From Verrucomicrobiota bacterium (GTDB lineage: Bacteria; Verrucomicrobiota; Verrucomicrobiia; Chthoniobacterales; UBA6821): a stretch of DNA of 64,000 bases. The stretch covers positions 173,116-237,115 of the forward strand of contig JAIOPL010000006.1 in assembly GCA_021413925.1 (NCBI GenBank), given 5' to 3'. Under the pieces are notes generated by a model. It ran no database searches, was not told the origin of the DNA, and saw nothing but the letters and a program-made list of their open reading frames with translations. Below, piece by piece: positions 52,259 through 60,205 of this stretch. The position numbers were made by a program, and so were the translations under genes. Within the stretch, counting starts at the first letter, position 1, and each line of letters starts with the position of its first letter.

Positions 52259-53448
52259 TGGATGTTCACTCTCTCGTCACGAATGCGGTTGGTCAGTTCG
52301 CGGTGCCACGCAACATCATTCCAGACACCGGGGAACTGCGGGTGCGTGAAGTTCGAAGTGCAGATGAAGCGGTATCCGTGCTTGAGGGCCAGGTCCACGC
52401 AGATGCTGCCGCATTCCTTGACCCAGTCCCAGTCCAGGAACGGGTGGTCGATCAGGTTGATCTCCCCCCAGCCTTCGGTATTCCCGCAGGGGATGCCATG
52501 CCGGCGCCCGGCCTCGGCGATGGCGCCGATCTGGCCGTCCATCCAGCGGATCATCTCGTCCCGGTGCTCCGCCCAGTAGGCGTTGCGCCGGGCGACGAAC
52601 TCCTCGAAATGCGAATCTTCGGCCAACGGGTGAATCCTGTCGAAATAGCCGGTGGTTTCGCCGAAGCCGGGACAGTGTGTCATCCAGACGTGGTAGTCGA
52701 GCGCACCGAACTTCGCGAGATCGAGCTCCGCCTCGGGCTGCGTGTCGTAGCTCAGCGACGCGAAGAACCCGAGGCCGGGCCAGCGGGCGTTCAGCCGCTC
52801 CAGAACCTCCGAGGCGAAGTCGCGGTAGAACCGCCGCGCCGAACTGTCGGTCGTCTGGGTCGCCTGCCAGATGTGCGCCTGATCGGGATCGGCCGGCTTC
52901 TGCGCCGCCTGATCCCGTTGCCGGACCTGCTCATGAAACCAGTTCCAGCCATGCCAGCGGGGATACTCGTTGAGGATGTCCACATAAAGCAGCACATCCA
53001 TCAGGCCGTGGCGCTCGATCACCTGCAGCGACTCGTCCCAGGCGCGCACGAAATCATCCGGCCCGGCCAGGGGATCCTGCCGCTCGATGCCGTGCCCCAG
53101 CCACCATGTTGACAGTCCCACAGCGACGCCGTGGGCGCGGCAGCGACCTAGGAACTCGAGCAGCGCCGCGCGCGGGTGGATGCGCGTTGAGTAGCGGTTT
53201 CCCCAGGTATCGGCGCCCCGGAATTCCTTGCGGCAGAGATACTCCTCCGGCGCTGGCGTGCCGACAACCGGTTCCGCCGTAAGATGCGGGAAGGCATCGA
53301 TCCGGACGGCGTTGTAGCCGCGTTCGCAGAGGCCGGCCAGCACCCGATCCCAATCCTCGAATTCACCCGTGCGATGATGGCGCAGCAGCCAGCTGAAATC
53401 CCACATCGCGATGGCCACCGGCTGTGAAAGTTGCTGTAAACGCGTCAT
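52255..53448 (-). CDS. Cellulase-like TIM-barrel glycosidase (GH5-related)
   Basis: Start at 53448 (MTRLQQLSQPVAIAMWDFSW), 397 aa. It is a clan GH-A barrel of the 'cellulase-like' (Sugar-binding cellulase-like, PF12876) type: GYNAVRIDAFPHL, GVAVGLSTWWLGHG, acid/base E161 in YVDILNEYPRWHGWN, and nucleophile candidate E325 in GIPCGNTEGWGEINL. FICTSNFTHPQFPGVW is the conserved end of the barrel. Substrate unknown. The frame stays open to 53859, but that part overlaps the GH29 gene and has no similarity to the family. No signal peptide. It follows the fucosidase by 19 bases and overlaps the GH20 start by ATGA. Confidence 0.78.
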   Translation of the reverse strand: MTRLQQLSQPVAIAMWDFSWLLRHHRTGEFEDWDRVLAGLCERGYNAVRIDAFPHLTAEPVVGTPAPEEYLCRKEFRGADTWGNRYSTRIHPRAALLEFLGRCRAHGVAVGLSTWWLGHGIERQDPLAGPDDFVRAWDESLQVIERHGLMDVLLYVDILNEYPRWHGWNWFHEQVRQRDQAAQKPADPDQAHIWQATQTTDSSARRFYRDFASEVLERLNARWPGLGFFASLSYDTQPEAELDLAKFGALDYHVWMTHCPGFGETTGYFDRIHPLAEDSHFEEFVARRNAYWAEHRDEMIRWMDGQIGAIAEAGRRHGIPCGNTEGWGEINLIDHPFLDWDWVKECGSICVDLALKHGYRFICTSNFTHPQFPGVWNDVAWHRELTNRIRDERVNIQ

Positions 53449-53467
53449 GGAAGAGTCCTGTCCGGTC

Positions 53468-55213
53468 TCACCAGATGGGAAATTGCGGAACTTCACCGGG
53501 CTTGGTCGTTCCCGCCGGCGCTGCGAAGCGCAGGTAGATCCCCCACCCCCGGCCGCTGTTGAGGTCGAAGGCTGCCATGAGTTCGTGCTCGCCCGCCGCA
53601 AGCTGCACCGGGATCCGGGAGCGTGTCGGGATGGCCGGGTTTTTCTGCTCGGGATCCGCATGGATGGGCCGGCCGTCGAGGAAGAGCCGCACTCCGCCAT
53701 CGTGGCCAAGCAGGAGATTCCACGCCGCCGTCTTCCCGGCCCGCACGCGGGTTCGGAGATAAACGACGCCATCGGCTTCGGGATAGCGGTCGTGCACATT
53801 GACGAACCCGTCCGCCTGGGCCAGCTCGGTCCACGCGGTTTGCGCCGCAGGCGGCTCACAGGCCGTCACACCGGCGGCGGGCCGGGCCACGGGGGCAGAC
53901 ACCTCCCACCTTGTGAGGTAGGAGGAGCACGCCTCGTCGGTTGCTTCGAACCCCTCCATATACTCGCATCCGAGGCCGTGCCAGACCTGCACCGGCGCTT
54001 GCCGGAAGGTGAGGCGCAGCACCGCGATCGCCGCCACGGGATCGGGACAGGTGGCCGGCAGGTCGTGGAGGATCAGGCGGTCGCGTTCCTGGGTGAAGCG
54101 CAGGGGCTGCTCGGTGGCGACGATCTCGGCGTGGAGCAGTTCGCCGCGGAGCCGGCCGATAGTGTGGTTGCCCCCCCGCCAGAAGCGGATCCAGTGGTAA
54201 TAGGTGTTGCCTTTGTGCGTCCAGTCGCCATTGGGATCCATCACATTGCCCAGCCGCTCGACGCGGTCGCTGGCCGCGTAAACCGCCTCGCCGTGACGCT
54301 CCAGCCAGTGGCCGACCTGGCGCAGGGTTTGAACCGCCAGAGGGCCCACAGTGCCGTCGGGTTTCGGCCCGATGTTGAGCAGCAGGTTGCCGCCGCCGCC
54401 GGCACACTTGGCCAGCATGCCGATCACGCTGCGGGCCGAGACCCAGTCCTCGGCGGGCGCGTCCCGCCAGCCCCAACCAGGATGCGTGCACATGCAGGCT
54501 TCCCAGGCGCGGCCTTCCGGAGCCGCTGTGATATGCCCCTCCGGCGTCGTGAAATCCTCCGGCAAAAGCGCGCGGTCGTTGATGATGATGCCCGGCTGGA
54601 GATCGCGCACCATGCCGTTCATTCTTGCGCTCTCCCAGCGTTCCGGCGTGTCCAGAGGCCAGCCGACATCATACCAGAGGATGCTGATCTCGCCGTAATT
54701 CGACATCAGCTCGCGCAGACACCCTTGGGTGAAATCCAGAAACCGGCGGCGGGCGGCCTCATCGCGCTGGCACTCGTGGCCGTCGGGATGATGCCAGTCC
54801 ATGAGGGAATAGTAGAACCCGACCTTGAGGCCGAACTCGCGGCAGGCCTCGACATATTCGCGGATCAGGTCGCGTTTCGGGCCGCGCTTCACGGCGTTAT
54901 ACTCGGTCTGCCGGGTATCCCAGAGGCAGAACCCCTCGTGGTGCTTGGTGGTGAGCACCATGTATTTCATGCCGGCCGCTTTAGCCAGGGCCGCCCATTC
55001 ACGGGCGGCGCCGGGCTTGGGTTGCCAGGAATCAGCCAACGGCTCGTATTCCGAAACCGGAATGCGGTCGAGGTTCATCGCCCATTCGTATTGCCCCAAC
55101 TGGGAATAAAGCCCCCAGTGGACGAACATGCCGAAGCGGGCCTCATGCCACCAGCGCATGCGCGCGTCGCGGGTCGTGTCGGCGGTCGATGGAGTCGTAT
55201 TCATGGCGACCAT
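53468..55213 (-). CDS. GH29 alpha-L-fucosidase
   Basis: The 581-aa product carries the GH29 signatures WWHEARFGMFVHWGLYS, KYMVLTTKHHEGFCLWDT and the nucleophile D182 in EISILWYDVGWP, followed by NLLLNIGPKPDGTV. It should release alpha-L-fucose from oligosaccharides. The acid/base is not assigned, as it varies in the family. C-terminal beta domains (about 340-581) include a region like GGVRLFLDGRPIHADP, possibly a carbohydrate-binding module. No signal peptide. The start could be 55213 or 55204. The gene starts seven bases after the stop of the 37-aa relic, so it was probably once second in an operon behind an intact ~880-aa family gene. Confidence 0.92.
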   Translation of the reverse strand: MVAMNTTPSTADTTRDARMRWWHEARFGMFVHWGLYSQLGQYEWAMNLDRIPVSEYEPLADSWQPKPGAAREWAALAKAAGMKYMVLTTKHHEGFCLWDTRQTEYNAVKRGPKRDLIREYVEACREFGLKVGFYYSLMDWHHPDGHECQRDEAARRRFLDFTQGCLRELMSNYGEISILWYDVGWPLDTPERWESARMNGMVRDLQPGIIINDRALLPEDFTTPEGHITAAPEGRAWEACMCTHPGWGWRDAPAEDWVSARSVIGMLAKCAGGGGNLLLNIGPKPDGTVGPLAVQTLRQVGHWLERHGEAVYAASDRVERLGNVMDPNGDWTHKGNTYYHWIRFWRGGNHTIGRLRGELLHAEIVATEQPLRFTQERDRLILHDLPATCPDPVAAIAVLRLTFRQAPVQVWHGLGCEYMEGFEATDEACSSYLTRWEVSAPVARPAAGVTACEPPAAQTAWTELAQADGFVNVHDRYPEADGVVYLRTRVRAGKTAAWNLLLGHDGGVRLFLDGRPIHADPEQKNPAIPTRSRIPVQLAAGEHELMAAFDLNSGRGWGIYLRFAAPAGTTKPGEVPQFPIW

Positions 55214-55219
55214 TATCTG

Positions 55220-55333
55220 CTATTGCCGGCCTTTGACGATCTTTTGAAATATTTCCACGAACGCCTTGTCAGGCTGCGGTGTCAGGCCCAGCAACGGCAG
55301 GCGGGATTTCAGTTTCAGGGGGTTTGCGTTCAT
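55220..55333 (-). pseudogene. 37-codon head-to-tail relic of the ~880-aa paralog family
   Basis: The frame begins MNANPLKLKSRL, matching the signal peptide start of both paralogs (MNTKPLKLKSRLLG), and after six to seven residues ends with QPDKAFVEIFQKIVKGRQ, matching their C-terminus (PEPDKAFIAVLEKIVKGQP). About 840 codons have been lost in frame. The bases just before the ATG (AAAGCACACC) are the same as in the paralogs. Nothing suggests the peptide is functional; it may persist because it keeps translation into the GH29 gene, seven bases away. Confidence 0.85.
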
Positions 55334-55755
55334 GGTGTGCTTTAGTGTTTTGGTTGATTAAGAACATTCATTACTGTCCTGTCGAAATTATCTCGCGCAG
55401 AGGCGCAAGGCGCGGAGGAAATATGAGGGATGGTCATGATGCCAAGTTGGCGGATTTTATCAGCGAGGAACATTCCCCTGCTCATCTGCAAGCTAGCTTG
55501 CGAGGGTGAGCCCACAGGCAATCCTGCTCTGCGATGCAGAGCCCATGCCGGTTACTACTCTTCACTCTTGCCCCCTCGGATCCTCCTCGGGACCAAGGGC
55601 TCCGTGGTGATATTTCCTCATCGCTACCTTTCACTTTCCCGTTAAGCCCCCCCCGGTGCCCGGTGTTGAGGTGACTGTTCAGGATTCCTCCTCAAATTAC
55701 CCACTCAAAATAGCGAAGAGCCCTTATTTTTTCCGGGTTTTCCGTGTGGTTCAGT
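55334..55755. other. 422-bp noncoding gap with a two-hairpin element
   Basis: No gene was recognised here. It holds GCAAGCTAGCTTGC (55488-55501, perfect palindrome) and 24 bases on a hairpin GCTCTGC-GAT-GCAGAGC (55526-55542), the same architecture as at 63562-63621. A further stretch around 55585-55611 (GGGACCAAGGGCTC) recurs inverted near 63285-63305. The promoter of the GH29-to-GHL6 part of the run may lie here. Confidence 0.6.
55488..55542. repeat. Two-hairpin dispersed element, copy A
   Basis: First hairpin GCAAGC/GCTTGC, then GAGGGTGAGCCCAC, then the GAT-loop hairpin with stem GCTCTGC/GCAGAGC. The counterpart at 63562-63621 has different stem bases but keeps pairing. Confidence 0.6.
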
Positions 55756-56661
55756 TCAGTTGCCGGGAGCAGTCTGGGGCCCCTTCAGCAAACGAAGCAT
55801 CGCCTCGGCGTAGCGCTTACCGAAGATGCGGGCGGAGTTGGCGTCCAGGTGCAACTTGTCGCCCCCATCGGTCAAATCCTTCGCCGAAACGCAGGCATAG
55901 TTGGAGACGGTTGACCCAAGCCCCTGCAACAGTTCATTGAACCGCTGGTTGACTTCGAGGAACTTCTCATCGAGTTGGGGCAGTTCGCCCGCGACAAACG
56001 GCACTTGCGGGGCATTCAGATCCTGGCGCAACCGGGCGATGAAGTCCGTGAACTTCGCGACATACTGCTTGCGCGAAAAATCGGTGGCCGGCCGATCCGA
56101 TTCGCCCTGATGCCAGATGATCCCCTTCAACGAACCATCCTTGAGCGCGAGTTGAACCCGACGAAGCGTATCGTCGTAAGGAAACGCTTTTGTATTTGGA
56201 TCCTGCACTCCCGGAGACCACAGTTTGAGCGGTGTTCCCCCAACGGCGCAGGGGATGAGCCCGATCCGGGCCTCCGGCGCCGACTCCGCCATGGCCTTGC
56301 CAAACGCGAGACCCGGGCCGACACCGGCCGAGGGTTTGTCAAAGTGCATCGGATCGGTGGCCGGCACCCATTGGCCCTCCTTGTTGAGCATGAAGACCCG
56401 GGAGTGGACCTGCTTGCTCTCCTCGTCCACCTTGCCACGCCCGGCCATGTTCGATTGGCCGACGAGCAGATACAGATCCATGCCCTTGGCCGGCGGGGTC
56501 GCCGTCTCCGCCTTGGCCGTTCCTGCGAATGCGCATAAGAGCACGGGCAGGCTCGTTACCCACGGAGCCACCTTGATAAAACGACCTGCTGCGGCCAGTA
56601 GCAGGGCCGCTCCCTGCATTCGGGATTTCATCGTGTTTGTTTTCATCATGTTTGATTTCAT
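55756..56661 (-). CDS. SASA-family carbohydrate acetylesterase, secreted
   Basis: Start at 56661 (MKSNMMKTNTMKSRMQG) overlaps the stop of the MFS gene by ATGA; ATG codons 5, 6 and 11 codons in are alternatives. The 301-aa product has a signal peptide or anchor ending near AGTAKA|E (about 51). The domain is SASA/CE6-like: S70 in LLVGQSNMAGRG, GIIWHQGESDRP, and DKLHLDANSARIFG with the catalytic Asp/His near the C-terminus. It should take acetyl groups off sialic acid or, more likely in this setting, off polysaccharide sugars. Last gene of the uronate sub-operon; 422 noncoding bases follow. Confidence 0.87.
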   Translation of the reverse strand: MKSNMMKTNTMKSRMQGAALLLAAAGRFIKVAPWVTSLPVLLCAFAGTAKAETATPPAKGMDLYLLVGQSNMAGRGKVDEESKQVHSRVFMLNKEGQWVPATDPMHFDKPSAGVGPGLAFGKAMAESAPEARIGLIPCAVGGTPLKLWSPGVQDPNTKAFPYDDTLRRVQLALKDGSLKGIIWHQGESDRPATDFSRKQYVAKFTDFIARLRQDLNAPQVPFVAGELPQLDEKFLEVNQRFNELLQGLGSTVSNYACVSAKDLTDGGDKLHLDANSARIFGKRYAEAMLRLLKGPQTAPGN

Positions 56662-57956
56662 TTGTTGTTGATGGATGTCGGGGTTGTTTCGGGGCGCTCC
56701 ACACGGCCGACGCCTAAGAGGAGGATGAGACAGGCGAGCAGGGCGAGGCCGCCGACGGCCCAGAAGACAGGGCCGTAGCCGCTCTTGTCGACCATCTGGC
56801 CGACCACGAAGGTGAAGAGCGCTCCGCCGAGGCTTGCCCCCGTGCCGGTGACTCCCAGGGCCGTTCCCATGGTTTCGGAAGTGAATGCATCGGCATGCAG
56901 TGCTAGGATGTTGGCGCTCCACATTCCGAAGCCGAAAGTCGCGAAACTGGCCCAGGCGATGGCGGCGGCGGCATTCGGCGCGCTGACGACGAAGAGGCCG
57001 CCCATCATGGCCAGGGCACCGCCGACCATCACGGACTTGCGCGCAGTGATGGTCGCGCGGCCACGGGCGATCAGGCGGTCAGACAAGGCTCCGCCAACCA
57101 TCTTTCCAAGGTCCACCGTGAGATACGGAATCCAGGCGAAAAACCCGATTTCCTGGAGCGAAAAGCCCCGGCCCTTGCTGAGGTAGTCCGGCAGCCAGAA
57201 GACATAGAACCACCAGACGGGTGTGGCGACGAGGCGGGTGACGAAAAGCCCCCAGAGCGTCCGCTGGCCGTTGATCTTCCTCCAGGCGCTGCCGAAGGAT
57301 GCCGCCGCAGGGCGTGGCCCGCCGCATTCGCGCATGACTTGTTCGCGGTCCCCGGAGGATAGCCAGGGGTGGGAGGAGGGTTCGCGATAGATCCACCACC
57401 AGGCCGCCAGCCAGACCAACCCCAAGGCGCCTGTCACGATGAAGGCCGCGCGCCAGCCGAACTTGAGGGCCAGGAGCGCCACCACCGGCGGCGCAACGAT
57501 CGCGCCGACCGCCGAACCGCTGTCGAAGACGGCCATGGCAAAGGCGCGGCGTTCCTTCGGGAACCACAGCGAGACGGTCTTGCCGCCCGCAGGCCAGTTG
57601 CCGGCCTCACTGAAACCCAGGAGGCAACGGAACACTCCAAGACTCAACGCGCCACGGGTGAAGGCGTGCAGGATGGCGGACACCGACCACAAACCCACGA
57701 AGACCATGAACCCGACACGCGTGCCGACCTTGTCCAACCACATGCCGGACGGGACCTGCGCCACGGTGTACGCAAGCATGAACGCCGTGGTGATGGTTCC
57801 GTAGTCGGCACTCGACAGCCCGAGTTCCCCACGCAGGATCGGCAGCAACACGGAAAGCGCCTGCCGGTCCACATAGTTGATGATCGTGGAAAAGAACAAC
57901 AACCCCAGGATGCACCAACGGAGGCGTTCGAGGGGGATGGAGGGGCGGGCGGTCAT
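56658..57956 (-). CDS. MFS transporter, hexuronate (ExuT/ACS) type
   Basis: Start at 57956 (MTARPSIPLERLRWCILGLL) gives 432 aa with about 12 transmembrane segments. TM1 ends in FFSTIINYVDRQALSVLLP, the conserved N-Y-x-D-R motif of the anion:cation symporter family (ExuT, GudP), and the loop MWLDKVGTRVGFM follows TM2. GNWPAGGKTVSLWFPKERRA matches the 'GNFPAAxKxxxEWFPxKERA' signature for hexuronate carriers. It would import glucuronate, galacturonate or short uronides with protons. It sits behind the SDR gene and overlaps the SASA gene by ATGA. The frame extends upstream to 58043 but that part lacks family character. Confidence 0.87.
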   Translation of the reverse strand: MTARPSIPLERLRWCILGLLFFSTIINYVDRQALSVLLPILRGELGLSSADYGTITTAFMLAYTVAQVPSGMWLDKVGTRVGFMVFVGLWSVSAILHAFTRGALSLGVFRCLLGFSEAGNWPAGGKTVSLWFPKERRAFAMAVFDSGSAVGAIVAPPVVALLALKFGWRAAFIVTGALGLVWLAAWWWIYREPSSHPWLSSGDREQVMRECGGPRPAAASFGSAWRKINGQRTLWGLFVTRLVATPVWWFYVFWLPDYLSKGRGFSLQEIGFFAWIPYLTVDLGKMVGGALSDRLIARGRATITARKSVMVGGALAMMGGLFVVSAPNAAAAIAWASFATFGFGMWSANILALHADAFTSETMGTALGVTGTGASLGGALFTFVVGQMVDKSGYGPVFWAVGGLALLACLILLLGVGRVERPETTPTSINNK

Positions 57957-58142
57957 GGTCGTGATGGAGCTGCTCCGAAGGGGGCGGCGGTGGGTGGAGC
58001 CACGATACCGGTTTTTTACGCCGACACCCCGAAAATGCACCATCCGTCAGGGCAGCGGAGAGCACCGGAATGACCGGAGCCACTACGCCTGGCAGGGAGG
58101 ATGCGTGTTTCCGGGGAGAAACGGGTTTTCATGAACTGTGAA

Positions 58143-58934
58143 TTACACGCCCGAGACGGAGAGGAAGCCGCCGTCCACCGGCACGGTCACACCGGTCACG
58201 AAGCTGGCGCGCTCATCGTCCAACAGCCACAGGAGGCAGCCGATCAACTCGTGCGCCTCGCCGAAGCGCTTCATGGGCGTGTGGGACATGACACTCTGGC
58301 CGCGCGCGGAGAGGCCGCCGTCCTCGGTCATAAGGATCTTGCGGCTCCGTTCGTTCACGAAAAACCCGGGAGCGATCGCATTCACACGCACGCCGGCGCT
58401 GCCGAGGTAGCCGGCGAGCCATTGGGTGAAGTTGACGACGCCGGACTTGGCAACGCCGTAGGCCAGGTTGCGCGACAGCGGCTGGTAACTATTCATCGAG
58501 GCGAAGTTCACGATCGCCCCGCGCCCACGGCGGGCCATCTCGCGGCCGAACACCTGGCTCGGAATGATCGTGCCGAGCGTGTTGATTTTGATCACATCCA
58601 ACATGAGGTCGGGGTTGAGGTCGAAGAACCCGCGCGGATCTTCCGGCGAATACTCGTTCATCGTCGGAGTCGCGTCGGCCTGGTTGCCGCCGGCGGAGTT
58701 GATGAGAAAGTCGACCGGGCCGATCTGATCGGCCACCTCGCGGAGTCCGGCAGCATCGAGGACATCGACACTAAATGACTGCCCAATGCCGACGGCGTCG
58801 AGTTTGGCGCGGTCGCGGCCCAGCAGGATGACATTGGCGCCGAGGCGGTGGAGTTCCTTGGCGATCGCGGAGCCGATGAGGCCGCCTGCGCCAGTCACCA
58901 CGGCGGTTTTGTTTTGGTAGTAGGAGTCGTTCAT
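58143..58934 (-). CDS. SDR oxidoreductase, probable mannonate/fructuronate reductase
   Basis: The 263-aa protein is a classical short-chain dehydrogenase: cofactor loop T14-G-A-G-G-L-I-G in AVVTGAGGLIGSAIAKE, LINSAGG at 78-83, catalytic serine in FASMNSYQP (S146/S149), Y159 and K163 in YGVAKSGVVNF, and C-terminal FVTGVTVPVDGGF. It is of the type found next to uxuA/uxaC in Bacteroidota and Verrucomicrobiota, where it interconverts D-fructuronate and D-mannonate in place of the larger classical UxuB. That role is inferred mainly from neighbours: uxaC lies four bases upstream in the transcript and uxuA three genes away. Cytoplasmic, NAD(P)-dependent. Confidence 0.82.
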   Translation of the reverse strand: MNDSYYQNKTAVVTGAGGLIGSAIAKELHRLGANVILLGRDRAKLDAVGIGQSFSVDVLDAAGLREVADQIGPVDFLINSAGGNQADATPTMNEYSPEDPRGFFDLNPDLMLDVIKINTLGTIIPSQVFGREMARRGRGAIVNFASMNSYQPLSRNLAYGVAKSGVVNFTQWLAGYLGSAGVRVNAIAPGFFVNERSRKILMTEDGGLSARGQSVMSHTPMKRFGEAHELIGCLLWLLDDERASFVTGVTVPVDGGFLSVSGV

Positions 58935-58938
58935 GGTT

Positions 58939-60072
58939 TTAGAGTTGGAGCCAATCGTGGGCGTTGTCGTGGCAGATGCCGCGGACCATCGCGCTGGTCA
59001 GGGTTTCATCCTCGCTCAATCCGGCGAGAAAGTTGCAGAGAATCCGGCGGAAGTATTCATGCCGGGACATGGAAAGAAACGACCGCGAGTCGGTGGTCAT
59101 GCCGATGAAGGTCGAGAGCAGGCCGTAGCTGGCGAGCGCTTCGAGATGCTGCCGGATGCCGAGCGAGTGGTCGTTGAACCACCAGGCCGGCCCGAACTGG
59201 AGCTTGCCGGGGAACGAACCGGTGAGCGTCGCGATGGCGGCGTAGTCGGCGGGATTGAGCGGGTAGAGGATCGTCCGCGGGAGTGCGTCCTCCTTGTCTA
59301 GCGTGTCCAGGAACCGGCAGAGCGCGGGGATGTCGCATGTGTTGCCGATCGTGGCGTAGCCGCCGCGCGGCCCGGCGATGGCGCGCAGCCGGGAACTGGT
59401 GTCGCGTTGAGCGCCGAGGTGGAGCTGCATCGCCCAGCCGCGCCGCGCATACTCGCGGGCCAGCGGCAGAAGCGGGTCGAGTTGACGGGGATCGTCCACG
59501 CCGTGATCGGAGAGCCGGCAGCCGCACTTCTCGAATTCATCGAAACGGGCGGCATCCACCTTCTCAGCGTCGCGCAGCGAGGGCATGACCATCGGGCCGA
59601 GCGGCAGCAGTTCCTCGTCGGGCAGGTTGGAGGTGCAGACCAGTTCCACATTGGAACGGGCGAGGAGCTGCCGGGGCGTGGGACGCACGGAGTTGCAGCG
59701 CTCCCAGATGCGGTCGGCGCTCTCGGGCGTGAGCAGTTCGTCGATGTCGAAGTAGCGCTTCAACTCGAGCTGCGTCCATTCGAAGAGCGGATTACCAAGC
59801 GTGAGCGGCACGGTCGCCGCCCATCGGTCGAACTTCTCGCGGTCGGTGGCGTCGCCGGTGATGTATTTTTCCGGCACGCCGACCACACGCATCGCGCGGT
59901 GCTTGTATTGATCGGGAGCGATCCAGAGCCGCGTGATGTTTTCAAACGGCTCGTCGCTGGCAAGCCGCTGGGGATCCAGATGGCAATGGTAGTCGATGAT
60001 CGGCAGGCCGGCAGCGTGCTCGTGGTAGAGCCGCCGGGCTGCGGGGGAGTGCAGGAGCATGTCTTCGTTCAT
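58939..60072 (-). CDS. uxaC: Compact uronate isomerase
   Basis: The 377-aa product is a metal-dependent amidohydrolase-fold uronate isomerase: H29-C-H31 in IIDYHCHLDPQ, GCRLSDHGVDDP, YARRGWAMQLHLGAQRD, LQFGPAWWFNDHSLGIRQ, and TDSRSFLSMSRHEYFRRIL are all present. It converts D-glucuronate to D-fructuronate (and galacturonate to tagaturonate). Usual length is about 465-490 aa; this one lacks roughly 40 residues before GCRLSDH and about 35 after it, in the part that forms surface helices in E. coli UxaC, while all core motifs stay. The gene is therefore probably functional but compact. Its ATG overlaps the stop of the glycosidase relic (ATGA, 60069-60072). Confidence 0.9.
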   Translation of the reverse strand: MNEDMLLHSPAARRLYHEHAAGLPIIDYHCHLDPQRLASDEPFENITRLWIAPDQYKHRAMRVVGVPEKYITGDATDREKFDRWAATVPLTLGNPLFEWTQLELKRYFDIDELLTPESADRIWERCNSVRPTPRQLLARSNVELVCTSNLPDEELLPLGPMVMPSLRDAEKVDAARFDEFEKCGCRLSDHGVDDPRQLDPLLPLAREYARRGWAMQLHLGAQRDTSSRLRAIAGPRGGYATIGNTCDIPALCRFLDTLDKEDALPRTILYPLNPADYAAIATLTGSFPGKLQFGPAWWFNDHSLGIRQHLEALASYGLLSTFIGMTTDSRSFLSMSRHEYFRRILCNFLAGLSEDETLTSAMVRGICHDNAHDWLQL

Positions 60073-60205
60073 AACGGGAGTGCCGACTTGTCGGCGATGA
60101 GGATTGGGGAATCGTAGAGTGGAAGCTCAAGCGTCTCGCCGCCGACCAACCAGCACGACGAGACGATTTCCAGGGCCGTTCGCGGACGGATATTTCCGGT
60201 CCAAC
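60069..60205 (-). pseudogene. C-terminal glycosidase relic coupled to uxaC
   Basis: Just after the RraA stop, a second minus frame reads SWTGNIRPRTALEIVSSC and ends ELPLYDSPILIADKSALPL before TGA. The ending follows the pattern of glycoside hydrolase C-termini such as PLWDCPIAIAEASLIPLK of the GH39-like gene in this window. No N-terminal or catalytic part exists. The TGA overlaps the uxaC ATG, as expected if a full gene once stood here in translational coupling and was cut away when RraA came to lie upstream. The family assignment is tentative. Confidence 0.5.
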
